This document shows, piece by piece, positions 49,301 to 62,010 of a stretch of DNA of 64,000 nt. Position 1 is the stretch's first letter; each line of letters starts with the position of its first letter. A program made the position numbers and the translations under genes. The notes under the pieces were generated by a model. It saw only the letters and a program-made list of their open reading frames with translations. It was not told the DNA's origin and did no database searches. Source of the DNA: Loxodes magnus (lineage: Eukaryota > Ciliophora > Karyorelictea > Loxodida > Loxodidae); the NCBI GenBank assembly GCA_946699065.1, contig CAMPDV010001268.1, positions 1-64,000 of the forward strand, in the 5' to 3' direction.

Positions 49301-50157
49301 TCTTCATAACTAAGCAAAATTTAGTGAACCTTATTAATAGACTAATATGTATGAAACCTCAGAAAATTATACTAAATGATTTCATAGACTATTGAGAATA
49401 AAAAAGCTAAAAGTAATCTAAGAAGGGAAAAAAGGAAAAAAGAGAAGAAAGTAAAAGTGAAGCTGATGATTAAGTTTACCTCAATCATAAATCAAACTTT
49501 TATTCCTTTCTTTTAGGAAAAATTTCTTTATCAATGCAAGAATAAAAGCTACTCGAATCAATTTGTATGTAAGTATTTCGAGATCAAAGTCTTAAAGATC
49601 TATATCTTGAAGCTGCTAGATTTCCGATATATAAAAAGACTTCATAAAAGAAATATCTTTCCAATATATTGAAAGAGTTTGCCTAAAAAAATGAGTTTAA
49701 GTAGCAAATGGGTACGTAAGTAGATACTTTTATAGAGTTTTTTTAAAATGAAGAAAAAGTAAAAGAACCAGAAAAATCACATTTTTCTATTAAAAGCAAT
49801 GAGATTTATAAAGCAAAACGTGATTAAAGTTTACTATAAAAGGTTGAAGTTTAAAATGAACATTAAAACGAATGTTAAGTCACACTAAATCTTGACTAGA
49901 AAAATATCTAAACTAATTTGCAACTTAATTTTTCTTAAAATTCTTAAAAAGAAATTGATGAACATAATTTTAAAAACTTTAATATAAACAATCCTTCCAA
50001 AAAAGAATCAAATTAATACTAAGATAGTGTTTTTATCATTGAAAGTGACAATAGTCCATGATCCTCCTTAGAATTAAATAAAGAAGAAAAGTCTTATGAA
50101 CTTCAAGGCGAAGATTAGATAAATAGTGATAGATATTAGTAATAGACACAGAAATGA
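43314..50157 (+). CDS. Giant parallel-beta-helix surface protein with multi-pass membrane module
   Basis: About 2280 codons from ATG 43314 to TGA 50155. It has a signal peptide (MYFSFFLIYVQFLFCLSQ), then ~1400 residues of irregular ~25-residue repeats rich in Asn, Ser, Ile and Phe. These have the N.S.F..N rhythm of right-handed beta helices (pectate-lyase-like or POMP-like ectodomains, common in ciliates). A Cys-rich juxtamembrane region follows (47.85-48.25 kb: SCQVCLQNQYS, CKQCQDESTC, AQYWRVGFYS, NGYKGNLCGVCHKGYS). About seven helices come next, with CWQGKHLNYVLLITIPG in the middle, and then a long Lys/Glu/Gln/Ser tail. The first 5.66 kb stay in one frame. At about 48,980 (after YYWEFIKL) the protein-like reading moves by one base, so there is a frameshift, sequencing error or unusual decoding. 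Probably displayed on the cell surface; the ligand is unknown. Confidence 0.75.
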
Positions 50158-53137
50158 CCTCTTAATTTTATCTTAAAGGATTAATTTCTTTCATTATATT
50201 ATAAATATTTTTCTAAATATCTCTTGCTTAGCAAATGTTCAGTTAAAATACTTGTAAAATAAACTAGTTTTCATATGATTTAATTTAGATGGAATAGTTC
50301 TAAAGGAATTTTCAGATAAATAGAGACTTAAACTAATTTAATTTTGCCTCTAGGTATTTTTTATTATATCTATCTCTTTAGTATAATTTTAATTAATAAA
50401 TGAGATTTTAATAACTTATTATACAAATATAAAGAGCATAGTATATTCAATTATATTGCTTCAATCTCAATCACTCACTTTTGTTTTTGCTTATTTAAAG
50501 CTAATTTGATAGAACTTTTCCTTAAATTAATTAATTTCTTTTTGTTCTTTCTTTAATTTGACAATGAAATATCAAAATACCCTGTTTTTCCTAGTGCTTA
50601 TTTAATAAAGCATCTAAATTTTATTAATGCATAAGGTATTATGGCTTTGATTTAATAATGATATGCTTAATTAAGTTTTATACATTATAAAAATAGAAGA
50701 TATAATCTATTAGAATGATTAGAGTATAGACTAAAAGATTCTTTATTAAATAAAAAATCTAATTTCTCTTTTATTTAATTAGCTAAATAATTGGCATTGC
50801 CTTTATCATTTAACTTAATATTGTTATTAAAGGATATATGACCAAGTTAATATTTTTAAATGATATAAGCATCTTTATTTATATATCTGTAATACTTTCA
50901 TACAACTGAATAAGGAATGTAGCTAATAGTATGTCTAATATAGTGAATATATAGCACTGATTTAATTAATTATGATAAATAAGAAGAAAAGCTGCTATAT
51001 CTATTAAATAAGTAGAATCATTTTTAATTCCTTTAGTTTAGTTTTTATATTAAATAGCTATATATGCTGCTATATTTATCTTCTTATATTAATAAAATTT
51101 AATAAGCTAGATTCTTAATTAAGAAATGCTTTTTATTATTCAGAGATAACTTTAAAAGCAGATATTATAAATAGTGATTTTTAAATAAAAATATAATTAT
51201 TAAAATAGAAAAGAAAGATATTTTAAAAACTATTTTCAGTTGTTTAAAAACCTCAAATTTAGATCAAAACAGATAGGAGCAATAACTAAATTAGTAATCT
51301 TTGAAAAGTGATGATTATAAAATAGTGAAGACTTAATAGCTCTTCTTAAGAAGAAAAGCAATCAGGATAGATCCCTTAAAAGTAATTAGGTTATGTATTA
51401 TATAATTTGAAGTAATAGATATTCTTATATATTAAATTCCAAAAGTAAATAATTCAGACTTTATTACATCTTCATAAATACAATAGACTTTATACTTATA
51501 TATATATTTATTCTATTAATTTATTCAGAAACTAGAAACTTTTGCATTGCTATATAATTTATAACTAATTAAAGTAAATTAATCATTTAGTAAGAATTTT
51601 CCATTTATAAGAATAATTAAAACTGAATGAGGTTTATCATCAAAGCAGATTAAAATAAGCATCTCACTACTAAATTATATCTAGCAAAACTAAATTAGAT
51701 AAAAGAAATAAGTTAAATAGCTTTAATAATGATATGCTATTATACTATACTCAGTAGATAATTATTAGTCATTATAATCTCTATTATTTTACATTAATTG
51801 TAACTATCAATACTCTAAGGTAGTCTCTTTACTAGTGACTCAGCTAATATCGCATATATGAAGTCTTTTTTTATTTTTTTTCTTTTAAGTATCTTTTAAA
51901 ATTTGAAAGATTAGTGCTAATAAAATAAAAATAATATATTTCACTTATAAGAAGCTTTTTGGTAAAAATTAAAGTGCATAAGATGAAAAAAGAAATAAAA
52001 CAAATACCCTTTAATATAAAAGCTTAGTGATGTATATAAGACTAAAACATCAAAAAATATATAGATATAGATTAAGAATATTTAAGCAAAGTTAAAATTA
52101 TAGCCTTAGCTTTTGACTGAAAATAGATTTTCAGTATCAAGATGAAAAAACTAAAAATAGATAGATGAAATATGCAAGCCAGATGGAATAAAGTCTATAA
52201 AAAATTTATTCTCATTATATAATAACTATATAAATCATTAGTTTACTTAATAACTAGTTGATTGCTTTAGAGATCATGTAAATAATATCAGCTTTTATTT
52301 AAAGATAAATTCAGAAGTATTTATTTTAAAAGTATAAGAGTTGAAAGCTTTTATTTAAATAAATCAAAAATATAATATTTGAACCTAAAAAATCAAAACT
52401 TCTACCTATTTCGTTTTCTTTTTCTATATTTGTAAATAAGTAAAAGATCAGGTACATATTATGGCTAATTAGTATGCAGCTATTATTTTATAATTTTAAG
52501 AATTTAAATTAATTAATTAATTCTAAATCCCAAAATAATTTAGATTCAATTAAATAAATCCTCACTAATAAATTTAAATTTAACACTAGAATTTATCTTT
52601 CTCTATTATGAAATATAATTATTATTTAAAAAATAATTATAAATTGAAAAGTATACAAAGCAATTTTTTTATTAGAATAATTGAATTATAGGAATGTTTT
52701 AAGCATTAATAAACTAAATTTTTATAATATTTTTAAGCAAAAATAAATGTATAAAACTTAATTATTAAGAAATAAAAATAAAACTTTATATCACTTTTAA
52801 CTAAAATAGCTTTTATTTTAAAAATTATGCATTGAGAAAGTTTTAATTCTAAGCACTTATTTAATACCCTTTATTTTATTCTTTAAAAGTATCATGTAAA
52901 GATTTATTTTCATGCTCTTATTTAAAATTAATTAGCTTTAAAGAAATGTAGGTTTGTAAAAGAAATATCAATAATTATGACTAAACTAAAACCAACATGC
53001 TAAATAAAAAATTATATAAGAATATATGAAAATGTAGCAAATGTATGGAAATTGTTTTTCCTTTTATTATTTTAATTTCTTGAAAGGCCTTTTCTTTATT
53101 ACTACTGAAAATATTATATTATTTAAAAAAAGATATA
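50158..53137. other. No supportable gene
   Basis: Very AT-rich; no domain, RNA gene or repeat recognised. Confidence 0.45.
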
Positions 53138-53175
53138 TTATAGAGTGCATAGCACCTGAATGGTGTGCAGCTCTT
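53138..53175 (+). repeat. Isolated terminus of the 520-bp repeat
   Basis: TTATAGAGTGCATAGCACC followed by a short loop and GGTGTGCAGCTCTT. This is the terminal hairpin of the 520-bp repeat without the rest of the unit. Both arms differ from the full copies, yet still pair (GCACC with GGTGT, TGC with GCA, GAG with CTC). Confidence 0.5.
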
Positions 53176-54747
53176 ATTAATATATCTTTCTAAATATAAG
53201 AAAATTATAAAAGACAAATAAGCAAATATTTTATTCAACATGCTTCTATGCAAATAAGATTAAAAAGCTTAATCTTTATTATAAGAGATTTATTGTTTAC
53301 TTATATTATAATTCTTCACTATAAATTTATTATTTTTTAGTTTCTCTTTATATTTTTAATTTATCTATCATGATAGATGTGAGACTCATTCTTTTTCATT
53401 ATTTTATCTTACCTTTTAAATTATTTTAAAGTTATCTTATATTAATAAAAAGCTTAATTTAAATCTGGAAGTGTAACTATATATCTAATTTAACTATTAC
53501 TTGCTAAATCAAAAATATAATTACTATATGTTTATCTTAAATATTTAAGTGTTAATATAATCAAGTTATCATTGTTGGCTTATTTTCCACTTAATTAACT
53601 TATTCCTTACTAGCTAGTTTACAGGAACTAACTGAACTAAGGCTAAGAAAAATCATTTGATTCAGGATAATTTTTAATTTTCTCTAACTCATAAAATGAA
53701 TTTTTAGATTTATTTCAGGTATTTTTAATTCCTAGAAGATGACTATAAAATATGATGTAGATAGATACAAAGATAGTAGAGCTATAATTATTATTATTTC
53801 ATATTAAATTGTCTCCTATTTTGGTAAAGAAAGACTTGCTTATTATTATCAATTTTAAATGCATTCCATTATATATAAGATTAAGCACTTTCTATAAAAA
53901 TAAGAAATAAAATGATGAATATAAAGAATAAACTTCAAATTAATAAAGATAGTTCTATGAGAAACTAGTTGCATTAGATCACTATTACATTTTTTACCAT
54001 ATGTTTAAAAACCTACTTATTGTATTAAGCTAGCATCAGATATAATATTACTATTAAATCTCTTTTAAAATACACCTGATTTCTTTGTAGGTTATTTAAA
54101 ATTCACAAAATTAGTTATGAAATACATGTGAAAGTATATCTCTAGTTAGATATATAAATTTATTCTTTTTTACTATTTTTATTTTTCTTTTCATCATCTA
54201 ATAAATTTCTAAATCTTCTACTATTTTCTGCACCTATCAAAGTTTGCAGATAGTCTAAAGTTTAAGTTAGTAAAAATGAATGGATTGCTAAACAAGAAAT
54301 AATTAATATCATTTATTTAATTAACTAATTAAGATATTTCTCTAGAGTTCCTCTTTACTATACTTTGTTTGAACTGATCTAGATAAATCTAAAAGAATTA
54401 ATTTAAAGCTTAATTTAATTTGCAAATAATGCTGCTTATTTTTAGTTTACAAAGAAGCTTCTACTATTATTACTCAACTAACCTAAAGCATCTTTGCTTT
54501 TTCTTTTTATCTCGTTACATTTTGATGTTGAGTATTATTTAAATTTGGATGGGAAGAATTGCATTATATATCTATGAATTATAAATAATATAATTATAAA
54601 AGCTAAAAGCATTTCTTATTTAACTAAAGTTAGAGTTATACAAGCATACATATATTAAAAGTGAATTGATATATTTTTAGCTTAGAATTTATAAATTTAA
54701 TTTACTTTTTATTTCTAATTTTTTGATTGTTCTATATTAAAATCAAA
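53176..54747. other. No supportable gene
   Basis: AT-rich; 5' flank of receptor copy 3. Nothing recognised. Confidence 0.4.
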
Positions 54748-57700
54748 ATGCTATTTTGAAGTTTCCTAACTTTGTTAACTTCGTTATATCTTTTAAATGG
54801 TATCGCTATTTTATCACTGTATAGCTATAAAACTGATTTAGAGCTGCTGAATATTGTTAGAGCTAATTTGAGAAATAGAACCGACATTGTATACTAAGAA
54901 AAGCTGCTAAGAGACTAGTTTTAGGTTCATTTGGAATTTAATAGTAATAAGATTAAATTGGGATTGGCTATAATAGATATAACTAACTCTTATGTGTTCA
55001 CTTAGTAAATATAGATTGTATGCTCAAGAAATAGAATTATTCATCTTATTGCTGGTGTTTAAAGAACTTACTCTAGTGATACTATTGGTAAAGCTATATT
55101 TACTTATCCTTCTGCCTAGATTGAAGCTGAGGCAGTTATAGCTCTTTTTTAATACTTTGGCTGGAAAGTAATTGGTCTTATATAAGATAAGACTCTTTAG
55201 CCTGTAGTTGATTTATTATAGGTCTCTAAATTTAACATAAGAATCAGAATTTTGCTATCTGATATAAAGTCGAACTAGGAGAATATAGATTTGAATGGCG
55301 GATTGATGAAAGGAACAGGAGCGAGTATTTTCTTTTTTCAGTCTAATTCTGAAATGGTAATCAACATATAAATAATAGCCAACTCTCTTGCTATCTCAAA
55401 AGAAGGCTTTTAATGAATTTTTGGCTCTTAATCTTCCTTCTAAATTTATTCAAACCTTGGGAATGAAAATTTACTAGAGGGATTGCTATTAATAGCACCT
55501 GAGCTTTTTACCTCAAAGGCTTAACTAGACTGATATTTCCTTAGAATTTATCTATTATAGATAGGTAAAATTGCATTTAATTAGACTGAATAAAGAAAAA
55601 TATAGGATACTTTTTCTCAATCAGCAAAGAACTAAAAGTATACATATAAAATATTTAATTTATAAAAGCATAAATTACTAGAAGTTGGATCTATTTAAGA
55701 GAATATAGTTCATTTAGTGAAGTCTCCTATATTTTTAGGACCTACAAACATAGTACCGGGAGGTGATAAAGTAGAAATTGAAGTTTCATACTCTGTAAAT
55801 GAAACAAATCCTGATGGAAGTGAAGCTTCATGATGCATAAATATTATTTAAGCTATTGAGTTAGGATTCTAATAAATTAATAAAAGGGAAGATATTTTAT
55901 AATATTTTACTTTGAAGCCACAAGGATATTCTGTCGGAGTAAGTGTTTGAGACTATGAATATGGAGACGCTGAATACAAGAGAATGAAGGACAAAATGGG
56001 AGTTGCTATGTTAGCTACTTATTCATCAGGATTAACTCAGCAGTGATTATCTTACTTGTGATCTTAAGGTTAGTATAGACCAGCAATAGGAGCTTCTACT
56101 ACAAATGAAATATTTTCCAGTCAATCTGCTTTTCCTAATTTTGTAAGAGTTATTAATTCCGATGCTTATATGGCAGTATTATAGATTACTGTTATCAGAC
56201 TTTATAAATGATAGAAAATAGCATTGCTTTATGATAATGATATATGGGCTTAAATTTTAGGCTAAGCTATAGAAGTAGAAGCCCAAAAATGGGGTATCGA
56301 AATAAAAAATCCTAAAGATAAGAGAGTTTATCCTTCAATGCTTGCAAGTAGAAATGATTCTGAGTGGAAACCATAAATAGAAGCATTTTAGAAGAGTGGA
56401 GCAAGAGTAGGAATCTGTGTTTGCTATCCTGAAGATACTTACGGATTTATTTTTCCTTATTTATATGAACTCGGAGCAAGAGCTGGAGATTGAGTATGAT
56501 TATCTAATGAATGAGTTTACGAAAGTATCATATAAGAAATATAAAATAACGAAGCTTAGGAGAATTCTTTGGAAGTTATAAAAGGAACATTATAATATAA
56601 TCCTTCTGCTTGAAGTACTGAATATGGATAAAAAATGTATGAACAGTTCCAAGAAAACTATGGAATAATTCCTGATTGGTTAGCTTCTTATGGCTTTGAT
56701 TCAACACTTTTATTAGCATCTGCTCTAGATTTAGCCATAAACTAAGGTTAAGATTATGATGACTGAAGTGTTTTAAACAAAGCTTTGAGAAAAGCAAAAT
56801 TAATAGGTACAACAGGAACATTATAAATAGAAAGTAATACTAACGATCCAGTATCTAAGAGATATGATATCATTAATATAAGGAAAGATAAAGGAAAATG
56901 AATTGCTGAAAAAATAGGATTATTTTGTGCAAGCTGCTCAATTATTCTACATCTCAATAAGAAAGTAATGTGAGGAGATGAAAGTTTTGAAACTCCAAAA
57001 GACTACATAGAAGATATAGACTGTCCCTTTAGAAGTAGAGAAATATAGAACTTTGATGACGGAAAAAAGTTATTTTTTGGGATAATTATATTGATAGTTT
57101 GTTTAACTGCCATCTTCGCTTATTGTAGTAATAAGCGCTGACGTTAAAATACGTTAAAATAGCTAGATCAAAAAATTTAAATGACAGCTTCTGATGGAAT
57201 TTGATTTTTTTTATTTATGATAGAACAATGTTAATATATATCAGTTGGTCCTAATTTTGAGTCTATTAATAAAATTTTGGCTGACATTTTCAATGCTTTC
57301 AAACTTGATTTATATAATTTAGTAAATTGAGGAAGAGATTCTTTTTAAGTATCCTTCTATTTAGCTCTTTCGTTTGTGCTTTTATGAGTTACTTTTATCA
57401 TAATTTTATGTCTTAGACTAGAAGAAAAATTTTCTGAAAATAAATTAGCTATAAAAATAACAAATGCTTCATTCTTTTTGCTTCCGTTAATAGGATAAAT
57501 AACATTTTATCCAGTTCTTTATATTTTAACAGATGCATTCTTATGTATCAACGCAGTAGATTTTGATAGAAATGAATCCTTAAGTTGAACTGAAAGTTAC
57601 CTTGAACAAGATTGTTACACTCATTGTTGAGAAGGAAAGCATAAAATTTATGTTTCTATTTCTTCTATTTGTTTAGCATTTTATATTCCTTCAGTCATTT

Positions 57701-58608
57701 TCCTTAGACCTTTTAATTAAGAAATATAGACTGAGGCTCATATTAAGTAAAATCCTAAATTTATTCTGTTAAAAACTTTCGTGCAGACATTTACTATCCT
57801 AATTTCAAAATCACTATCTAAAATAAGCTAAAAATCTTATGGTATTTTGTATGTAGCAATCTTTATTATTTTTACTGGTATAACTTGCAAGATAAAGACG
57901 TATAACTATGGTAGAGTGTTTTGCTTGCAAGTAATATGGTAAATAGCAATAATATGGATTTCTTTGTTGGCAACAGTTAGTATGATTACAGGCACAGAGG
58001 GAAAGAGTATATGACTTATTTTACTAGGCACTGGCTGATTAATTATCTTTTTAAGTGGAATAGTCATTTTATTAATGAAATATCCTAAATATCTTTACAG
58101 GTAGGAGCAAGATAATACTATTTTGTTTCGCTTCGCTTTTCGACCCTGAGCTAAGGTATAAATGCTGAAGAAACACATTTAGCTAAACAAAAAAAATTAA
58201 ATTTCCATTTAATTAGACAAAAGAAAAGCTTAGAATTCATCATTAGATAGAAAAATGCTGAAAAATACAGAAGGAGAAGAAACCAATTAGAAAGATGAGG
58301 AAATAACTGATAATATTAACGATTTGGTATTTAAGGATTTACTTTAACAAGATTCTTAAATAAATGTTCAGAAGCCAAATGTAAAAGAAATAGAGCCATC
58401 AAGTACTTTTAAAGAGTAAAATAATGAAGAAATGAATGAAGAAGTTATTAGTAGAGAATTAAATTCTTTAAAAGAATCCAACGAAAAAACAGATTAAATA
58501 GGGAGAAAAAAGTAAGGTTTTTATATTAGGGATATTGGAGAATCAAGTATGAATAATACTTTTTTAAAAGAAGAGATATCAATTTATGAAATTGATGACG
58601 TGAAATGA
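54748..58608 (+). CDS. Tandem-PBP1 seven-helix receptor-like protein, copy 3 (intact)
   Basis: Best complete member, about 1286 residues. The signal peptide starts at ATG 54748 (MLFWSFLTLLTSLYLL). PBP1 lobe one covers residues ~25-310 (YPSAQIEAEAVIALFQYFGW). PBP1 lobe two covers ~330-715 (SYSVNETNPDGSE, GVAMLATYSSG, STTNEIFSSQSAFPNFVRV, YKWQKIALLYDNDIW, WVWLSNEWVYESI). The linker is MWGDESFETPKDY then DIDCPFRSRE. The seven helices start near residue 775 and 1086 is the last; the loop DAFLCINAVDFDRNESLSW precedes WEGKHKIYV. The cytosolic tail is Glu/Lys/Asn-rich and ends IYEIDDVK at TGA 58606. An alternative is that this TGA is read as Trp: the following ~35 codons look weakly similar to the copy 1 tail. 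Predicted plasma-membrane or ciliary ligand sensor. Confidence 0.8.
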
Positions 58609-61144
58609 AAGTTTAAATGAAAGCATTTTTATAAATATTTTAAACATTAATAATCATATATGAAAAAGTCTTATTTTTTAGCCAAAGATTTAGATGAATT
58701 ATGAAAATAATGGTTTGCTAAAAGTTTAACTAATGCTTTTAAGGGAAGAATAAATTACATACAAATTTTTTAATTGATGAGCATATTCTATTTACTTAGT
58801 GAGAGTAGTGAGTTGCTAGAAATGGGAGTAAAATAAGCACTCATATGATTAATATTCGTAAAGTATTTTAAGTTTGCGATCTATATAAAAATAAATTTTT
58901 TATTTTAAGTGGAATAAAATTAATTTTTTATTAATGAAAATGAAAATTCTAAAATTTCTAAATTTCCAAATAGTTTAAAAAGAAAATAGATGAACACTCA
59001 CAATTATAAATAATTGATAGAAATAGAATAAATATTTCATCAGCAATATTTATAAAAAATGTTATGGTACGAAAGAATCATAAAAGAAATATAAAAAGGT
59101 TAAAATAAATAAAAATGAAAAGAGCAAAATTAAACTTAAGGAAAATAATAATCGTGAATGAAAAAATAAACAACGAAAATAAAACAAAAATATCTTTTCC
59201 ATAAATATAAGTATTAAAAAAAGGAAAAGAAAGAATAATTTGATTTCTCTTACATAAATGAGGTATTATATTAGATAAACCACACAAATTAAAGGAAAAC
59301 TTATTTTGAAGAAAAAGAAAGAGTAGATCAAATTAAATTTTAAATTTTAAATATAAATTGTAAATTTACCTAAAGCATCTAATTAAATTAATTTATTTAA
59401 AATATTTTCTATATAATAATAATAATATGAATTATATTTATTTAAATATAATTAAGATTTTTTTAGCTTTCCTTGCAAAATTTTGTTTTATCTTTTTAAA
59501 ATTTTATTTAAATTTTTTAAATAAAATTAAAAATTAAAAATTAAAAATTAAAATTTTTTAAATCATTTTTAGTTTATTTTTCTTCAAATTTTAAAATTTG
59601 TTAAAAGTTTTGTTTAAAAAGATAATGATAAATATATGATAATAAAAGAAAAAGTAAAAATAGTACTTATATAGGAGTATTTGAATATAAAAGATAGGAA
59701 GTAAAATAATGTAAACTTAATCTATATGAATTGAAATATTGCATTAATAGTTATTCTTAAAATATAATATAGAAAATAATGATTTTAAGAAATGTTTAAT
59801 GAATATTTAATAAATATTCTATCATATTAGCATTTTATTCTTAATTGTTTAATAGCTTATAAATATAGTATTAAGAAATTTTATCTTAATTAGATTATTT
59901 ATTAATAATTAGTTTATTTATTTTAGCTTTGGTTGTACATTCATAGCAATAGATATTATTTTAGTTTTATAAATAGAAAATGCTTAAATTAATATTTAGA
60001 TTAGATATTCAATTAAATTATATCTTTTTAATTAAAATTAATTCAGTGGTACATTGCATGCTTAATGATAAAATTCTGTTTTATTTAGTCTATTAAAAAT
60101 TAATCTTCAGTTTAATAGACCTAGTTAAATATAAAGGCTACTAATAAAATTATTTTAGATCTGTCTGCTTCTGCTTAAATGATTAAGACTGAATTAAAGG
60201 AAATTAAAATTTAAGATTTAGAATATATTTAATTAATTGCCTAGTTTTCTTATTTTTAATTGATTAAAGAATAAAATAAGGAGAAGATTAGATTAAGCAA
60301 CAAATTCAAATAATTAATAGGGGATAAATTATAAATCAACAAACTTACTTACAAACTCAAATAGTTTCTTTTCTAGTATCTCATAAAATGGTCTAATTAG
60401 TTATCTTTTTATTTCTATATATTAGCTTTATTAAAAAGAAAGCATTGATGTAAAATCTTAGATAGAGATTCTAGACTTAAATGATTATAAGTAGTTAATA
60501 AATAAAACTTATTATTTCACTTTTAAATATCTAAGTATATATCTAAGAACTATTATAATGATAATTATCAGTTTTCATTTTAGTAAATAATTTAACTTTA
60601 AATAATTTAATAATTATAAGCAATATCACTCTTTATATTAATATAGGAAAGAGTACTTATTGTACCTATTTAAGATTATAGAGCTTTATTTTATAGAACC
60701 TAAATATTTAGAAGCTATAATAGCAGAAAACTAAATTTAATAGCATCTAGAAATTATTATCTCATTACTAACACTGCTAAATATCTAAATTTTAGAATAG
60801 AAACCATAATCTTAAGTTATGGTTCTTTAATTGATATCTAATTCATATTATGAAAATTAATAGCAATTAGTAAGTAAGAAAATAGACAACTTATATCTGA
60901 CTTACTAAATTAAGAATTTATTAATCTATTTTCATTCTTAATTATTCCTTATCTAATTTAAGTGAAACCTAGCATTAGTTATAATACCACTTTATAAAGG
61001 AAAAGCTTTAAATTTAATAACTTTAAGATTTTAGTTTAAATTACTTATAATTAAGCTTATATAAGGATGATATGCAATTAAACTAAGAATAATTATAAAG
61101 ATATTCTACTTTTATTACTAGCTATTATTTATACTATAAAATAA
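58609..61144. other. Very AT-rich interval, no supportable gene
   Basis: The first ~650 bp can be read as an extension of receptor copy 3 if TGA 58606 is sense. Beyond that I see only low-complexity AT-rich DNA. Confidence 0.4.
59525..59553. repeat. Short ATTAAAA heptamer repeat
   Basis: About four tandem copies of ATTAAAA within the most AT-rich part of the window. Simple-sequence repeat. Confidence 0.7.
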
Positions 61145-62010
61145 ATAAAATGGCACCTAAGAAATAATAGACCTCTATTAACTAATACTTTAAAAAATAA
61201 GAATAACCTAATTTAATTGAAGAATAGCTTTAATAAGATAAACATTAATAATCTAAGCAATCCTTTGCATAATCAGTTCAGCAAAGGATATCAAATATCC
61301 AATATTACTTGAAAAAGCAAAGATAAAAATAGAAAATTTAGAAAACTTACTAGAAAAATTAATGGAATAATTAAACCTATAATTCCCATCCATAGATGAA
61401 TCATTAGATAAAATCTAATCGTAAATATTAATTAAATTGGAATAAATTGATAAATAATTTAACAAAGTCCCTCAAATGTTCCAATTTAATTTTTCTTAAA
61501 TTGAATATCAAATAAAGCAACTTTAAGAAAAACAAGAATAATAACAAGTAATAATTTAAAAATTATAAGATTAATAAGATTAATAATCAAATATCCCAAT
61601 GGAAATCGAATCGGAATTCTAATAATAAGAAATAAATAAGATCAATTATTATCGCAAAAAGATTCGGTGCTATTTATGCTAGAAAAATAATTGCTGGAAA
61701 AAATGCTGGAAGAAACAAGAAATTGAAAAAATTAACAAGTAATAAATATTAGACTAACTTTTCAGAATATGACCAACAAGAACAGGATAAGTATACAGAA
61801 AGAAATTCTACAACTCTAGAAACAACGAGATTTATAAAAATGGAAGAAGAAACTATGACGATAATTAGTGGATGAGGGAGAGACAAGGATGGCGGACTAA
61901 TGTAGTCCTACGCAGTCCTTTAGTTCAGGAAAGAGCAGGAACAAAAACAAGTGAACCCTGGAGCTCTTTTCTAAGACTATAAACTTAATTTTATCCTTTT
62001 ATCCTTTTTT
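61145..62010 (+). mobile_element. Gag-like element, family B, plus-strand copy
   Basis: Inverted partner of 37602-38465. ATG at 61150 begins MAPKKQQTSINQYFKK. The coiled coil (KIKIENLENLLEKLMEQL) and the four-cysteine knuckle CYLCQKNNCWKKC (near 61.67 kb) are in another frame. A Trp/Arg-containing C-terminal stretch (NQWMRERQGWRTN) overlaps the inverted repeat GGACTA/TAGTCC. The tail is ATCCTTTT repeated about twice. The knuckle replaces the usual histidine by cysteine in both copies, so this is a family feature rather than a private mutation. No RT or endonuclease, so it would need trans-mobilisation. Confidence 0.65.
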
